From Astrothelium macrocarpum (lineage: Eukaryota > Ascomycota > Dothideomycetes > Trypetheliales > Trypetheliaceae), in NCBI GenBank assembly GCA_021030915.1, contig JAGEMR010000008.1, positions 434,501 through 498,500 of the forward strand: 64,000 nucleotides of DNA. The letters run 5' to 3'. Position 1 is the first letter of the stretch, and the number at the start of each line of letters is the position of its first letter. A program made the translations under genes and the position numbers. The notes under the pieces are model-generated. The model did not search any database and was not told the origin of the DNA. It worked only from the letters and a program-made list of their open reading frames with translations. Shown here piece by piece: positions 34,901-45,701 of this stretch.

Positions 34901-36005
34901 CAATGTCCTCTTGATACAGTTGCAAAACTTTGTCGGGGATTGATGCTGTATGTGTGAGCAGTTGCAGTGCAAGGCATCTTAGAGCGGTGATTGGCTTCCT
35001 CCTGACAGCATCATTGAAAGCGTAGAAAAAGGTCACTGTCTTTGCTCCCTTATCTTGTAAATGCCTCGCCACTCTAGAAGTCAAAATCGTTTTGCCCGCA
35101 CCTGGAGGAGCATTGTACCAGATTGATGACGTTTTATTTGCTTCCAACCACGCATGGAAATTAGGATATTCGAAAAGCCACTCGCATGAATTGCCATGGT
35201 GAATGTCCATATTGATGCGAATGTCGCTTCTGATATCCAGCTTTGCATCATCTTCGCATGCTTTAATCCAGTCTGTAATTTGATTTCTGAGATCCGCTTG
35301 TACCCGTTTTCTCTGCTCCTCATCTCGCTGTCGACGTATGTCTGCTTCGGTAGCCTGGGCAAGGATCTGGACTCTATCTCTGTCACGCTGTAAGTTCTCT
35401 CTACATCTCTGCCATTCGGCATGGAGAGGCTTGACAATGCTGACAAGGAGCGTCTTATATGGCTTTCGACTAAGTAGCTTGGACGCTTTCTGCCAAAAAG
35501 TGACGATATTCTTGAATGATTCAACAAGTAGACTTTGCAAATCCGCCGAGGATTCATAAGCAGTCGCAAAGCGCTCATAACATTTTAGCAGATGACCCAC
35601 CTCCTCCATAATTCCGAGAACAGTGTCGAAGCAGTTGTAGAAATTCTGGGCCAGCTGCAGCACTAGACGCGCACCACCATACAGCAAAACGATCGCGGAG
35701 GGTGCTGCTTGCATCATGGAGTCGCAAACTTGCGTATATTGATCCAGCGCAGTTACCAATGGCCGCAATTTCTCGGAGATCCATAGTGTCTTGCTTTCAC
35801 GCCTCTGCTTTCGCTCCAAGTCCGTAATGAAAGCCGATAAGTGCTCAGCACAGTGTATGTTCTGATCGCCGCCTGTTTTCGCGCATGATGCCTGCACGAT
35901 GACTTCTTTGTAGAATGGAGTCCGTACATCCTCACTGCGCTTGATATCGACAATGAATGATTCAATCGCTACTGCGAATGGGTTGGCCGGCGAAGCAACA
36001 ACCAT
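31977..36005 (-). CDS. NACHT NOD-like receptor (STAND NTPase), DUF7708-type N-terminus
   Basis: An intronless frame of about 1342 aa. The ATG at 36005 is the first in frame. Residues about 70-200 look like DUF7708 (LLYGGARLVLQLAQNFYN...), then a charged coiled coil. A NACHT domain follows with Walker A APPGAGKT near 299-306, Walker B ILVDGLDE near 397-404 and the FFSSRPDRDI sensor strand. A helical winged region follows (RKIFTMIVGAAQPLRLNEIA...). The C-terminal 450 residues are a beta-rich region without clear WD, ankyrin or TPR repeats. Fungal NLRs sense non-self or control heterokaryon incompatibility and cell death. The effector type here is not known. It is transcribed head-to-head with the AAA+ gene at 36370. 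Confidence 0.88.
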   Translation of the reverse strand: MVVASPANPFAVAIESFIVDIKRSEDVRTPFYKEVIVQASCAKTGGDQNIHCAEHLSAFITDLERKQRRESKTLWISEKLRPLVTALDQYTQVCDSMMQAAPSAIVLLYGGARLVLQLAQNFYNCFDTVLGIMEEVGHLLKCYERFATAYESSADLQSLLVESFKNIVTFWQKASKLLSRKPYKTLLVSIVKPLHAEWQRCRENLQRDRDRVQILAQATEADIRRQRDEEQRKRVQADLRNQITDWIKACEDDAKLDIRSDIRINMDIHHGNSCEWLFEYPNFHAWLEANKTSSIWYNAPPGAGKTILTSRVARHLQDKGAKTVTFFYAFNDAVRRKPITALRCLALQLLTHTASIPDKVLQLYQEDIEHHCFKLNESRTAVEVVEALIKQIGRVHILVDGLDESQDRQQLLDCFCRLLEAKTYGIVKWFFSSRPDRDIRAMMQKHNVKALDAPMDCLLGDVEIYVRAQMESRLDHCCKGCVKYWTGASEGNFLWITLMLRIMEGEGLTCEEEIDEELNKFPKGLTGCYVRSLAQLGRRPERHQQLARKIFTMIVGAAQPLRLNEIAHALAAASGVSDEFSPRRVPKLELIEELCSNLIVFDRSAKGSEADPMLKIAHKSIQDFFQQDPAALNIPDDLHQYFISSAARNLELGRASLTYLNYERYRQKQDISALLDSPEHAFLKHAATFWHLYLSNAEQSPSLFDDVVKFVKSPAFWSCISVQSKVAPHLFARYQLTDSGRFNPEATGPTIREYEDRINYANPLPMWLDEYTSDGLQIVQAFHNLVKEWHTVLNSYPSALDQCVMDAKWNEIMSGRNVWMSKRANLYALSRVNEMTRGFDQLSIKDLRMSGADSDALMVVLFGIQTTETGIIPQWLHLKIGSDGVTPSIGSRPKEPVPVEFTRGSKFLSQTSAWGAPCSILSSQNLRIDDLQFGGTTPTEFAPTVSARATSSSEKGNWRIRSEFTTGPDADRRGGLHVAAYHCISQDSTADDDFTRSDSGFGSMTSSSDQGSDAGDDSASDCSSDPELDQDVHHCMVFLRDEGLPLYVHWKDRNEKTEVVCTFHPTEPIALWSYAAQEICITDLASGRTKSAILPEPADAKLSRSVTVRKEFSFSDTAQNFFYLLYTATKSEDSVQQTVSISSFRFSVSEGEGYLLQRTHPFQTITYESSGIMESPLILTWWTCEYLYVALPPLSCNTKMIRLRLPQGSYTDTSAVRSFETLRDPIFFPYSTPYRHPKLKILNRRKDEDVLALMLDAEISCDGQGGNETIMRHAPSLLTWSIASSDDWRDWDTTVDAQSKELKSGMDQCKMLRGSFVDADKRYNVPIRSGLDWRKKAFLSCC

Positions 36006-36369
36006 TGTAGATAGCACATATGTGCATCAAGAGGATAGTGGCACAATGTTTTTAACCCTCACCACATACCGGCACTCTAGTCAAGGCAATACAAGGCAGC
36101 ATTCAGCTGAGTCGAGTACTGGGAGCCTAGTACGGTGGAAATGGTGCGAGCCTATTAGAGCTAACTGGCAAGGTTGTCACCGGTTTTTCATTGCGTTTGG
36201 CCCCACCCACGCATCAGTATACGAGGTTTGACACTGCGATTGCCTATTCGGTGAGCGGTTTGCGAAGTCAATATCTGCCTTCCTCAGTATATAATGATGC
36301 CTTCTGGTAATCTTCATCTCCAGCCTCGACTCCAAATCCTCCGACCACCTACATTTCTCCACCAGCATT
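36006..36369. promoter_or_regulatory. Shared divergent promoter of the NLR and AAA+ genes
   Basis: The two ATGs are 364 bp apart on opposite strands, so both promoters must lie here unless they reach into the genes. No TATA box or operator was identified. Confidence 0.6.
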
Positions 36370-38373
36370 ATGAGTCCGAAGGGTGACCATGGCGACATCA
36401 ACGATGAAACCAATGGCAACGATGCAAGCATTGGATCTCGCGCCGAACTACGTATTTGGCAACGACGCTACAAGCGCGATGGGCAACAAGAAACTATCGC
36501 TGTTGACTCGCTTAGTGGCGATCAGCGATTCGACACGGCCTACGCAGTTGTTGTAGAACAGATATTCACAGAACGCAACGCCCTAGACCTGACCCGACTT
36601 ACCATAAATTCACCTCACATACTTCGAGCATTTCAGGAGGTGATAGGCAGCTATGCCACGGTTGCAGCGGACTTCAGTGAGCCTTTCGAAATGGAAAGTC
36701 CCTTTCGAATGCTTTTCCACTGCTGGGAAGATTTGGATACATATCGGGGGAAGCTTGAGGACGACGAAGCCAGAATGCATTTGAACATATTGTTTGATTT
36801 CATGGAAACGGACATGGGACCGGAGAAGCGACGGTGTGAGATGCAGATCAAAAAAGGCCAAATAGATTTTTCGCGTTTATGGACCATATTTCGCCCAGGC
36901 GAACTGCAGATCACATACGAGAAAAACCATGCGTGGTTCATGCGCTGTACGAAGACGGCCTATGAGGAAAATACGAAAGTAGGCAAGTGGTTGGAGGTTC
37001 ACTGTACATACACAGACTACGATGGAACCAATTTTGGCGAGGCAAAGCGTGAGTTGAGGATATACCAAAAAAGATCCTTTGCCAGTGAGAATCCGGCGAA
37101 CATCAAAGATCTGGTCATTTATCCAGCCAGCTTTGTTCCTGACAATGAAGAACTGGGAGAACGATTGACAGAGCGTGGCAAGCGCTTCCTCTCGCTCAAG
37201 GGCATTGGCGTACGTGCATACGAGGGTTTGGCGGATTACCTCAAAGAGCCACCGCTGGACTGGTATGATCCTGACATGGCCGAATATGATCAGGTTTGGT
37301 GGCCATATACAGAGGGTGGACGCGTAGTCATTGACCGACAGACCTTTCAAGAAGACAATCACCTCGCACAAGTCGCCATTAGGCCGGACACAGCAGATCC
37401 AGAACTTATGCTGTGTCCTCCCTTTGTCTACGGTTTCAGTCTAGCACGCAAAGACTGGTGTCGTTTTTATATTCCGCATATCAGTGATATCAGCTGGAAT
37501 TCGAACAGTTTCGACGGCCTTATCCTCAAAGACAGTCAGAAGAATTTATTGCGCGCACTCGTTTCGTCGCATGCTTTCCCTAGTAATCCACGCGACCGAA
37601 CGCAGCAAAAGGGCAAGGGTCTCGTGGTTTTGCTCCATGGAACTCCAGGCTCTGGGAAGACACTGACTGCCGAGTGTGTTGCGGAGCTAACCCAGAAGGC
37701 TTTGATTTCGTCATCTATGGCTGAACTCAACAAGCACAATTGCGCCTGGTATTTCGAATACAGACTTGCGGAGGTTCTGCAGTATGCAACTATCTGGAAG
37801 GCTGTGGTCTTATTGGACGAAGCAGACGTATTCCTTGAGGCTCGAAAGGATGACAGCGCTGATGCATCGGAGAGGAACGCCCTGGTCGCCGTCTTTCTGA
37901 AGCACCTGGAATATTTCTCAGGGATTGTATTCTTGACGACAAATCGGATCCATGTCTTTGACGCGGCGATGAAGAGTCGCATCCATCTCGCACTTGGGTA
38001 TAAGCCGCCGGAGCGAGAGATGAGAAAGGCTATATGGACACGAACATTGCGTTCCTTGTCCGACGACGAAATTCAAATGGATGTCGATGATGCGATTGAA
38101 CAATTGATAGATGAGAACCTCAACGGACGCGAAATTACGAACGCCATTCATACCGCGCGGACTCTGGCCCGCTACGAGAAGAGCCCACTTATGTTGAAGC
38201 ACATCGAGACAGTCTTTGGTGTGAAAAATGACTTTGATGTCTCGTTGAAGCGAATGCGAGACTTTGCATTGGCAAGTTCAAGCTCGAAAAGTGCGTCTTT
38301 GATACAACCATTGGTGAGACAAGGGTCTCTACTCGGCTCCATGAGTGAGGAGCCAGAAGAATTGCTTGAATGA
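36370..38373 (+). CDS. AAA+ ATPase of the fungal DUF7025 family
   Basis: An intronless frame of 667 aa with ATG at 36370. Residues about 170-270 match the DUF7025-type region (LWTIFRPGELQITYEKNHAW, then the LEVHCTYTDYDGTNFG and YPASFVPDNEE segments). The AAA+ core follows: Walker A LHGTPGSGKT (about 422-431), Walker B VVLLDEADVF (about 479-488), sensor 1 VFLTTNRI and an arginine-finger stretch SRIHLAL. A lid-like helical tail ends in a Ser-rich, acidic C-terminus. These proteins are common in Pezizomycotina and their cellular role is unknown; they are probably protein or complex remodellers. It pairs divergently with a NACHT NLR. Confidence 0.87.
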   Translation: MSPKGDHGDINDETNGNDASIGSRAELRIWQRRYKRDGQQETIAVDSLSGDQRFDTAYAVVVEQIFTERNALDLTRLTINSPHILRAFQEVIGSYATVAADFSEPFEMESPFRMLFHCWEDLDTYRGKLEDDEARMHLNILFDFMETDMGPEKRRCEMQIKKGQIDFSRLWTIFRPGELQITYEKNHAWFMRCTKTAYEENTKVGKWLEVHCTYTDYDGTNFGEAKRELRIYQKRSFASENPANIKDLVIYPASFVPDNEELGERLTERGKRFLSLKGIGVRAYEGLADYLKEPPLDWYDPDMAEYDQVWWPYTEGGRVVIDRQTFQEDNHLAQVAIRPDTADPELMLCPPFVYGFSLARKDWCRFYIPHISDISWNSNSFDGLILKDSQKNLLRALVSSHAFPSNPRDRTQQKGKGLVVLLHGTPGSGKTLTAECVAELTQKALISSSMAELNKHNCAWYFEYRLAEVLQYATIWKAVVLLDEADVFLEARKDDSADASERNALVAVFLKHLEYFSGIVFLTTNRIHVFDAAMKSRIHLALGYKPPEREMRKAIWTRTLRSLSDDEIQMDVDDAIEQLIDENLNGREITNAIHTARTLARYEKSPLMLKHIETVFGVKNDFDVSLKRMRDFALASSSSKSASLIQPLVRQGSLLGSMSEEPEELLE

Positions 38374-39435
38374 TGCAAGGCAAGATTGCTTGGCGAATAA
38401 CGAGTTGTTGAGCAAAGAAATAGAATGGGCGTTACAGGAAAATTAAAATCTTTGGGTTTCGAATAGATCAAAAGATATTATATGGGGAAAAACCAACTCG
38501 CAAGAATGGTCACGAATTATGGATGTCACTCAGGGCTTTTCGCGTCACTAGATTCCTCTTCTGACAGGATCCGAGTGCCGAAGTCATAGCAGTGATTGCT
38601 TCCTCGTCATTTCGAGATCGGAAGCCATAGAATGACAAAGCCATGAGATTTCCGAATGAGATCATGGCCAAGGATCTTAGAAGGTGCGCCAATTGGAAGC
38701 GTCCGTGTGTTGCTAAATCCATTTTAATTTTCCTACTTGAGTTAGTTCTTTGCCTTTCCTAATCAGCAAAATTGTTCCCGTCGGTCCGATAAAGTGAATA
38801 AGGGGAGTTTAGATTGTGGAGCACGTACTCCGTAGTGCCACGGTACCTATCCAAATCACCAGCTTGCCTCTTATCGGTATGGCACTGTGGCAGAGCTCCA
38901 CCAGTGCACGGACGTAGGTCTCGCGACATGCTTCATCCCCGCCCACGACCTCCACTGACCTTCTTATACTGGACCCGAGCTATTTTTTTCACCTGCCTAA
39001 ATCGCCTTCACTTGTACATCCATGCGCGTTTCATAGTTTCTCATATCAGTGATTGGTTTGCAGGCTCTTATCGATAGGGTATTCTGCAGGCTTCTCGCGC
39101 TTGTTACCTGTTATCTACCTTGCCCTCACGGTTGACCACTTCCTTCCGATATGCATACTACAATAGTAGAAGATCTGCAGGGGAATTGGACAGGTCAGGA
39201 GCTTAGTACCACTTTTATATCTCGCCCCACCATGCCGAATATGGCTGGAGGACCACTTCCCCTCTATGCCCTTGTGGTTAATACGAAGCTCTGTCCTGCC
39301 TAAATTTTACCCTTTTGGCACTTCGAGCCCCCGTTGAACTTCTCCAGCTCTTTCCTTGTCCGTTCTCTGCTCATTGACGGACTCTGCAGCTTCGACCGTG
39401 ATTCTCGATCGGTCAGTTGGCAGGAGCTATTCAAG
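38374..39435. other. Intergenic, 1.06 kb
   Basis: It holds the end of the AAA+ gene and the promoter of the sedolisin gene. A 70-codon minus-strand frame (38510..38722) is not supported by any family. Nothing else was seen. Confidence 0.4.
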
Positions 39436-41668
39436 ATGCATTCACTCTTACTTTTATCTTTACTCATTAGCCCGATCAGTTGCTTGAACATCCCAAGCCA
39501 TCACGCCATTCATGAAAAGCGTGACAGTACCTCCACCAAATGGGTCAAACGCGGACACCCAGAGTCTACAGCCGTGATTCCAATGCGTATTGGTCTTACC
39601 CAGAACAGCCTCGAAAATGCGCATGGCCACTTGATGGATGTCTCAGACCCAATCTCACCGAATTATGGAAAGCACTGGACCTCGGAGGAAGTTTACCAAG
39701 CTTTTCAGCCGTCAAATGACACAATTGAAGCTGTGACACAATGGCTTGAGGAGTCTGGAATCCCCAGCAGCAGGGTCAGCCAGTCTCCAAACAAAGGCTG
39801 GCTTAACTTTGGTGCTACAGTCAAGGAAGCTGAGAAACTCCTGTTCACTCAGTATCATGTCTTTGAGCATGTAGTCAAGGGTCACCTCACTGTTGCATGT
39901 GACGAGTATCATCTTCCAAAGCATGTTCGTGAGCATGTTGATTTCATTACTCCTGGCATTCACGTCGGCCATTTGAGAATGTTTCCCGAGGAGGGTGGTA
40001 AGGTATTAATTCTTTAAGCGCTGCGATTTCTAATATCGTTACAGGGAGCTCTTCCAGCGCGATCAAAAAGCGAAAGGAGCAGAAACCCAAGAAGCTCCGT
40101 AGCCGAAATCCGCAAAAGCCCATCAAAAAGTACTACCCTAAAGCTCAGATGGCTCACAACTCGAGTGACCTCAGCACATGCGATGTTGCAATAACTCCGG
40201 CATGTATTGCTGCGCTCTACAAAATTCCCGAGCCGGCCTCAAAGAACGTTAGCACGAACAACTCAATGGGAATTTATGAATCAGAACTACAGTTTTGGGA
40301 ACAAGAGGACTTGAACCTGTTTTTCAGCAACTTTACCCGCCGAATTCCGAATGGTACGCATCCCATCGACGTTGATATCGACGGTGCCGTTGCAACCACT
40401 CCAAATGTATCCTTGGCAGGCGGAGAAGCAGAATTGGACCTGATGATGGCATATCCTGTCATATATCCCCAGACTATCACCGTTTTCAATGAGGATGACT
40501 TATACTACCAGGCCTTGGTGAATGAGACGTATTCATTCGGTTTTGATGATCTCTTGGATGCTTTTGATGGTGTAAGTGTTTACTGTTCTCATCTCTCCTC
40601 CATTCCCTCTCTTTGAAACCCAAAAGCGCCATTGCGCATATCTTGAATCGTAGCATTACTGACTACATAAAGTCATACTGCTCCTACTCGGCTTATGGCC
40701 AGACGGGTAATTCGCCTATCGATCCCGTCTATCCTGACCCCAATCCAGGCGGATATAAAGGAACGACGCAGTGCGGTGGAGATACTCCTCCCAACGTTCT
40801 TTCCGTCTCTTATGGTGGTCAAGAAGCGGATGTCCCTGTAGCCTACCAAAAACGCCAGTGCAACGAGTTCCTCAAGCTTGGTCTCCAAGGCGTCAGCTTC
40901 CTCTTTGCTTCAGGCGATTCAGGAGTCGGTAACTACCCGGAGCCATATGGTGATGACGGGCCAACTGGATGTCTCGGACCGCAAGGAAATGTTTTCAATC
41001 CTACTTGGCCGAACACTTGTCCATATGTTACCAATGTCGGCGCCACAAAGGTTTACCCAGGCAAAACTGTTTTTGAGCCTGAGAGTGCAGTTTACGATCC
41101 TGCAGGAGAGCCCTACGCCGTCAACTATTCGTCCGGTGGTGGATTCAGCAACGTGTATCCAATTCCAGACTATCAGCAGTCAGCCGTTGCCACTTACTTC
41201 GAGACTTCCAATCCACCGTATCCCTATTACAGCGCACTTGCCAACGCGACTGGCGATATCCATAACATTCTTACAAAGGTCGATGTAACTCAGCTTCAGA
41301 ACGGCACGAACGGCGTCTATAACCGTATTGGGAGAGGTGTGCCTGATGTCGCGGCGAACGGAGATAATGGGGCCACTTATGTCGGTGGAATCTTTACCCT
41401 TGAGGGAGGCACATCCCAAGCGACGCCTATCTTTGCATCCATCATTAACCGTATCGTTGAAGAACGGATCAGACAAGGCAAGGGGTCTTTGGGCTTCCTA
41501 AATCCGGCCTTGTACAAGAATCCAAGCATGTTCAATGATATCACCAATGGCACAAACCCTGCGTGCAATACCCTTGGATTCTCCACAGCTCCTGGTTGGG
41601 ATCCAGTATCGGGCCTGGGCACGGCCAATTACCCTAAGATGCTGGACTATTTCCTCAGTCTACCATAA
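39436..41668 (+). CDS. Sedolisin (peptidase S53), tripeptidyl-peptidase type, secreted
   Basis: Exons 39436..39997, 40045..40571 and 40673..41668 give about 694 aa. Introns are 47 nt (GTAAGG) and 101 nt (GTAAGT). The ATG at 39436 was taken because it starts a signal peptide (MHSLLLLSLLISPISC). A pro-domain of the Pro-kumamolisin type covers about 30-190 and ends in a basic stretch (IKKRKEQKPKKLRSR) suited to processing. The catalytic residues are visible: Glu and Asp in GGEAELD (about 315 and 319), the oxyanion Asp in SGDSG (about 445), and Ser in GGTSQATP (about 611). The C-terminal NPxxGF...PGWDPVSGLGT segment supplies the Ca2+ site. The enzyme is active in acid and removes tripeptides or cuts proteins outside the cell. 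Length is usual for the family. Confidence 0.92.
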
Positions 41669-42626
41669 TTCTACTTTTCACATCTCATCCTTCATTGAGG
41701 ATAGAGCTTAATATGTACATATAGCAGTCTTAGAAGACCATGGTGGATGCCACTAGATAGTCAAGTGGATATTCTTATGAGTTACGTGATTTCCACAAGG
41801 TTTTCACAAGGTCGTCCTAATAATAGCGCTGCGCTCGCTCGTGAGATCTGTCTGCATCTCTTAGAATCACAGACGCACAACACAAAAATCACGACTTCAT
41901 CCCAAAATTAGCGGGCTTTTGCAGAACCTGCTGAATACGGTGTTGTTTTGCTGTTGTTATTCCTACTGCTGCCACAACTTTTTTAATGCTCTAAAACTTC
42001 GGGCAACGTCGAGAAAATTTCATAGCTGGTTCAGACAGAATGTTCGCAATAGCCTTCGTCTCAAAAATAAGCCATATCCATGCTCTCCCAAAGTGCCATC
42101 AATTACTCACTACAATCGACACAGTACAATCGAAGATACAAGTACTGGCATTTTAGGCAGCTTAAACGTACAGTCAGCGCAGGGATGATCTGTTTGTGAC
42201 AGACAGGCGGGCCTCCAGGATAAGTTTTAAACGGGGATTAATTCCCCTTGGAAGTTAAGTCGGGGAGGAAGAAACTCAGATTCCAAGCGCAAGCGCAGTT
42301 GCTAAAGGATGAAGCATGTTCTTCGTAAATGCCTTATTCAGTTGCCTCGATGACGCTTTCGTTCCAGGGTTCCACGCGTCAATGTGGCAACTGGGGCCAA
42401 AAGCATGCACGCGGCAATGCACCACCCACCATCTCGTGATCTCGCGACATGTCCGTGAGATCTAAAGCGCGACTTGATCTACCGAATTACTCACCACTGT
42501 CGTCTCCTTTTGAGTGTGTCACGTGAAAATATCCTGTGATAATGAGTTCTGGCGGGACAGACACCCTTTGCTACCTACCCAGAGACCCGTGCTGCACAGC
42601 TCGAGAACGCAAATCTGGGAAATGCC
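41669..42626. other. Intergenic, 0.96 kb, probably with an unplaced first exon of the SNF2 gene
   Basis: In-frame coding-like sequence directly upstream of the called ATG (about 42566..42626: TPFATYPETRAAQL...) lacks an ATG. An open stretch starting with ATG at 42449 may be the true first exon. The intron joining them could not be fixed. Confidence 0.4.
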
Positions 42627-45600
42627 ATGGCTGCACGCTCGAATTTGACCGGTCGTATCCGGGAAGTCGATGGGGAGGCTGACAGTTCTAGCGACGACGG
42701 GCTGGATATCATGCAAACGACCAAGCGGAATTTGGTGAAGGTGGATAAGGATGATGCAGGTAAGTTTTGGTAGCTCATTTCTTCACAAGCAAATTCATGC
42801 TCAATTGTACGATCAGAGAAGACCCTCGCAAAGGATGTTGAGGTACTCTGGTCGGAGAATGAGGATGCAGAAGCTGCATATGCAGGTTTCAAAGCACGCA
42901 AAAACCTCAAGAGAAAACGGGTGGCCGTCAGCAATGACAAGCGCAAGACACAAGGCGCACAGAGTTCTGTCGTGGGTCGAAAGCCCCGGATCAAACCTGA
43001 GAAAGGCCAATCCAGAAAGCGACCCATGTACAAGACTGATCTGCAAACCACCGATGACGAAGAAGACGCTCTGATGGAAGAGACTCTACCAAGCTTTTTA
43101 AAGGAACGTTTCTCAAAATGGGAGGAGAACAGAAAACGTATGGGCGAAGGGGGCCTAAAAGTGCCTCCTGAATTTGACGACATAGAATTCTCGGACGACG
43201 ATCAAATGGAATTCTTGCAGGAAAAGCCGCAACTTCCAAACTCCAAGCCTTCTGCACCGTACAAGGACGTTACTTTACCGTATTCACTCGGAGTTATCCC
43301 TGCACCGATTTCGCAGTGGTTACGAGATTATCAGGTGAAGGGTGTGGAATTTCTCCATGAGCTATTTGTCTGGCAAAAGGGAGGTGTGCTTGGTGATGAT
43401 ATGGGCCTTGGAAAAACAATACAGGTAATAGCTTTCCTAACGGCAGCCTTTGGAAAGACTGGCGACGAGCGAGATCAGAAGCGAATGAGAAAAATGCGTC
43501 GTTTCGCAGCAAGCGCATGGTATCCTAGAACACTAATAATTTGTCCTGGCGGGTTAATGGAAAACTGGCAAAACGAGCTTAGACGCTGGGGCTGGTGGCA
43601 TGTTGACGTCTATCATGGCTCTACAGCCGCCAAGGAATCCACTCTTCAGATGGCACAGAAGGGAAGGCTTGAAATCATGATCACTACTTATGCCACTTAC
43701 CGCCTCAACAAGAGTAGCATCAACATGGTTGACTGGGATTGTGTCATAGCGGATGAATGTCATCAAATCAAAGATCGGCATGCTGAGATTACAACGGCCA
43801 TGAATGAGGTAAATGCACTTTGTCGCATTGGTCTCACAGGAACAGCTATCCAGAACAAATATGATGAACTCTGGACTCTTTTGAACTGGACAAACCCTGG
43901 AAAATTCGGTCCCATCTCTGCATGGAAATCCAGTATTAGCGGGCCTCTCAAGATTGGTCAGTCTCATGAGGCAACAATCTCACAACTTGCAAAGGCACGC
44001 AAAACTGCGAAAGCGCTCGTCAATAACCTTTTGCCCCCATTCTTCCTGCGACGGATGAAAAGTCTCATAGCTGATCAATTGCCGAAAAAGAGCGACAGAG
44101 TGGTGTTCTGTCCTCTGACGGACCACCAGGCAGCTGCATACGAAAACTACGTATCCAGTGAGCTGGTCGAATTTGTCCGAAGCTCATCGGAAATTTGTGA
44201 TTGCGGGTCCGGGCAAAAAAGAGGTTGGTGCTGCTATACACACATCCCAGAGCGCGGGGCGTGGCAGAAATACGTCTTTCCATGCATTGCAACGCTCCAG
44301 AAGCTGTCGAACCACGTTGCTCTCCTAATTCCTCAAAGCAGTGATGCCAAAGAGAAGCAAGACAAGGATCTCGAGAATTTGCAAGTCGCCATGCCTGAAG
44401 ACTGGCAGCAGCTTTATCGAGAACGTGACAGTATAATCCACTATGCGAACCAACAGTTTTGTGGCAAGTGGAAGATTCTTAAAAAGCTTTTACGCTTTTG
44501 GGCTACCAATGGAGACAAAGTATTAGTATTTAGTCACTCAGTTCGTCTGCTGAAAATGCTCAAGATGCTATTTACCAGTACGACCGATTACACTGTGTCT
44601 TATCTAGATGGAGCCATGTCCTACGAAGAACGCGCACGTGCTGTTGACGACTTCAATGCTAACCCGACTCAATTCGTCTTCTTGATTAGTACAAAAGCGG
44701 GAGGAGTTGGTCAGAATATTACTTCCGCAAATAAGGTGGTTGTGGTAGACCCCAATTGGAATCCAGCGTACGACTTGCAAGCGCAAGATCGAGCGTATCG
44801 CATCGGACAGACGAGGGACGTGGAGGTCTTCAGACTGGTCAGCGCTGGCACCATTGAAGAAATTGTGTATGCGCGTCAGATTTACAAACAGCAGCAAGCC
44901 AATATCGGCTATGCGGCGAGTAACGAGCGGAGGTATTTCCGAGGAATCCAAGACGAGAAAGACAAAAAAGGCGAGATTTTTGGCTTGGCTAACATGTTTG
45001 CATTCCATGACGATAGTATCGTCTTGAGAGACATTGTGAACAAGACGAATGTCGCGGAAGCGAAGGCTGGTGTCAGCGTCATTGGATTCGATGCTTCACA
45101 AGAGTATGAGGAGGACCTCCCGGATGACGTCGCTTCTAATGAAGATGCGGCCATGAGCCAACTGGCAAAGTTGATTGAGAAAGGGGAACCTAATAAAGAT
45201 TTCGGGAAGTCCTCATCAGTGAGGACAGATGCGGTCCAGGCGATCCTGGCTAGCGCTGGAGTGGAATACACACACGAAAATAGCGAGGTAATTGGTTCGT
45301 CAAGGGTAGAGGCTCGATTGTCCCGAAAGGCAGAGGCGCAGGGGAACGATATTGACAGGATCGGGGAACAAGTTTTTGCGGATTTACAAGCACAAGATGA
45401 CAAAAATGGACCCAATCAAAGCAACGAGAACGGACAAGAATCAAATGCTCTTGGAAAACCCGGCTTTCGCTATCATCCAAATGAAGAAATTCGGAGAAGA
45501 CAGTTCTGTACAATGGCACAAACTTTTGGATTCCATGATGCAATGGAGTTTGCTCTTATTGTGGAGGGCTGGACACAGGCGCAAAGGCGAAGCTGCTTGG

Positions 45601-45701
45601 ACAAGTTCTACAAAATTCGAAGGAAGAAATTGACGGGCGAGCAGAATAATAAAGAAAGCGATGACGAAGATACTGATTTTGATGATGATGATTTAAATTA
45701 A
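42627..45701 (+). CDS. SNF2-family DNA-dependent ATPase, ERCC6L2-like
   Basis: Exons 42627..42759 and 42817..45701 (57-nt intron, GTAAGT, phase 1) give at least 1005 aa. The SNF2 N-lobe has GDDMGLGKT (Walker A, about 237-245), DECH (about 357-360), and LTGTAIQN. The C-lobe has VLVFSHSVRLL, LDGAMSYEERARAVDDFN, STKAGGVGQN and the QAQDRAYRIGQ motif VI. The order and the DECHQIKD box fit ERCC6L2/Rad26-like remodellers, which act in DNA repair and transcription-coupled processes in the nucleus. A Cys-rich insert (CDCGSGQKRGWCC) sits between the lobes and could bind zinc. The acidic C-terminus is typical. The real start is probably upstream, since in-frame coding-like sequence precedes the called ATG. 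Confidence 0.87.

Noticed and set aside
38510..38722. 70-codon minus-strand frame behind the AAA+ gene
   Set aside because: Has an ATG but no signal peptide, domain or homologue that I recognise.
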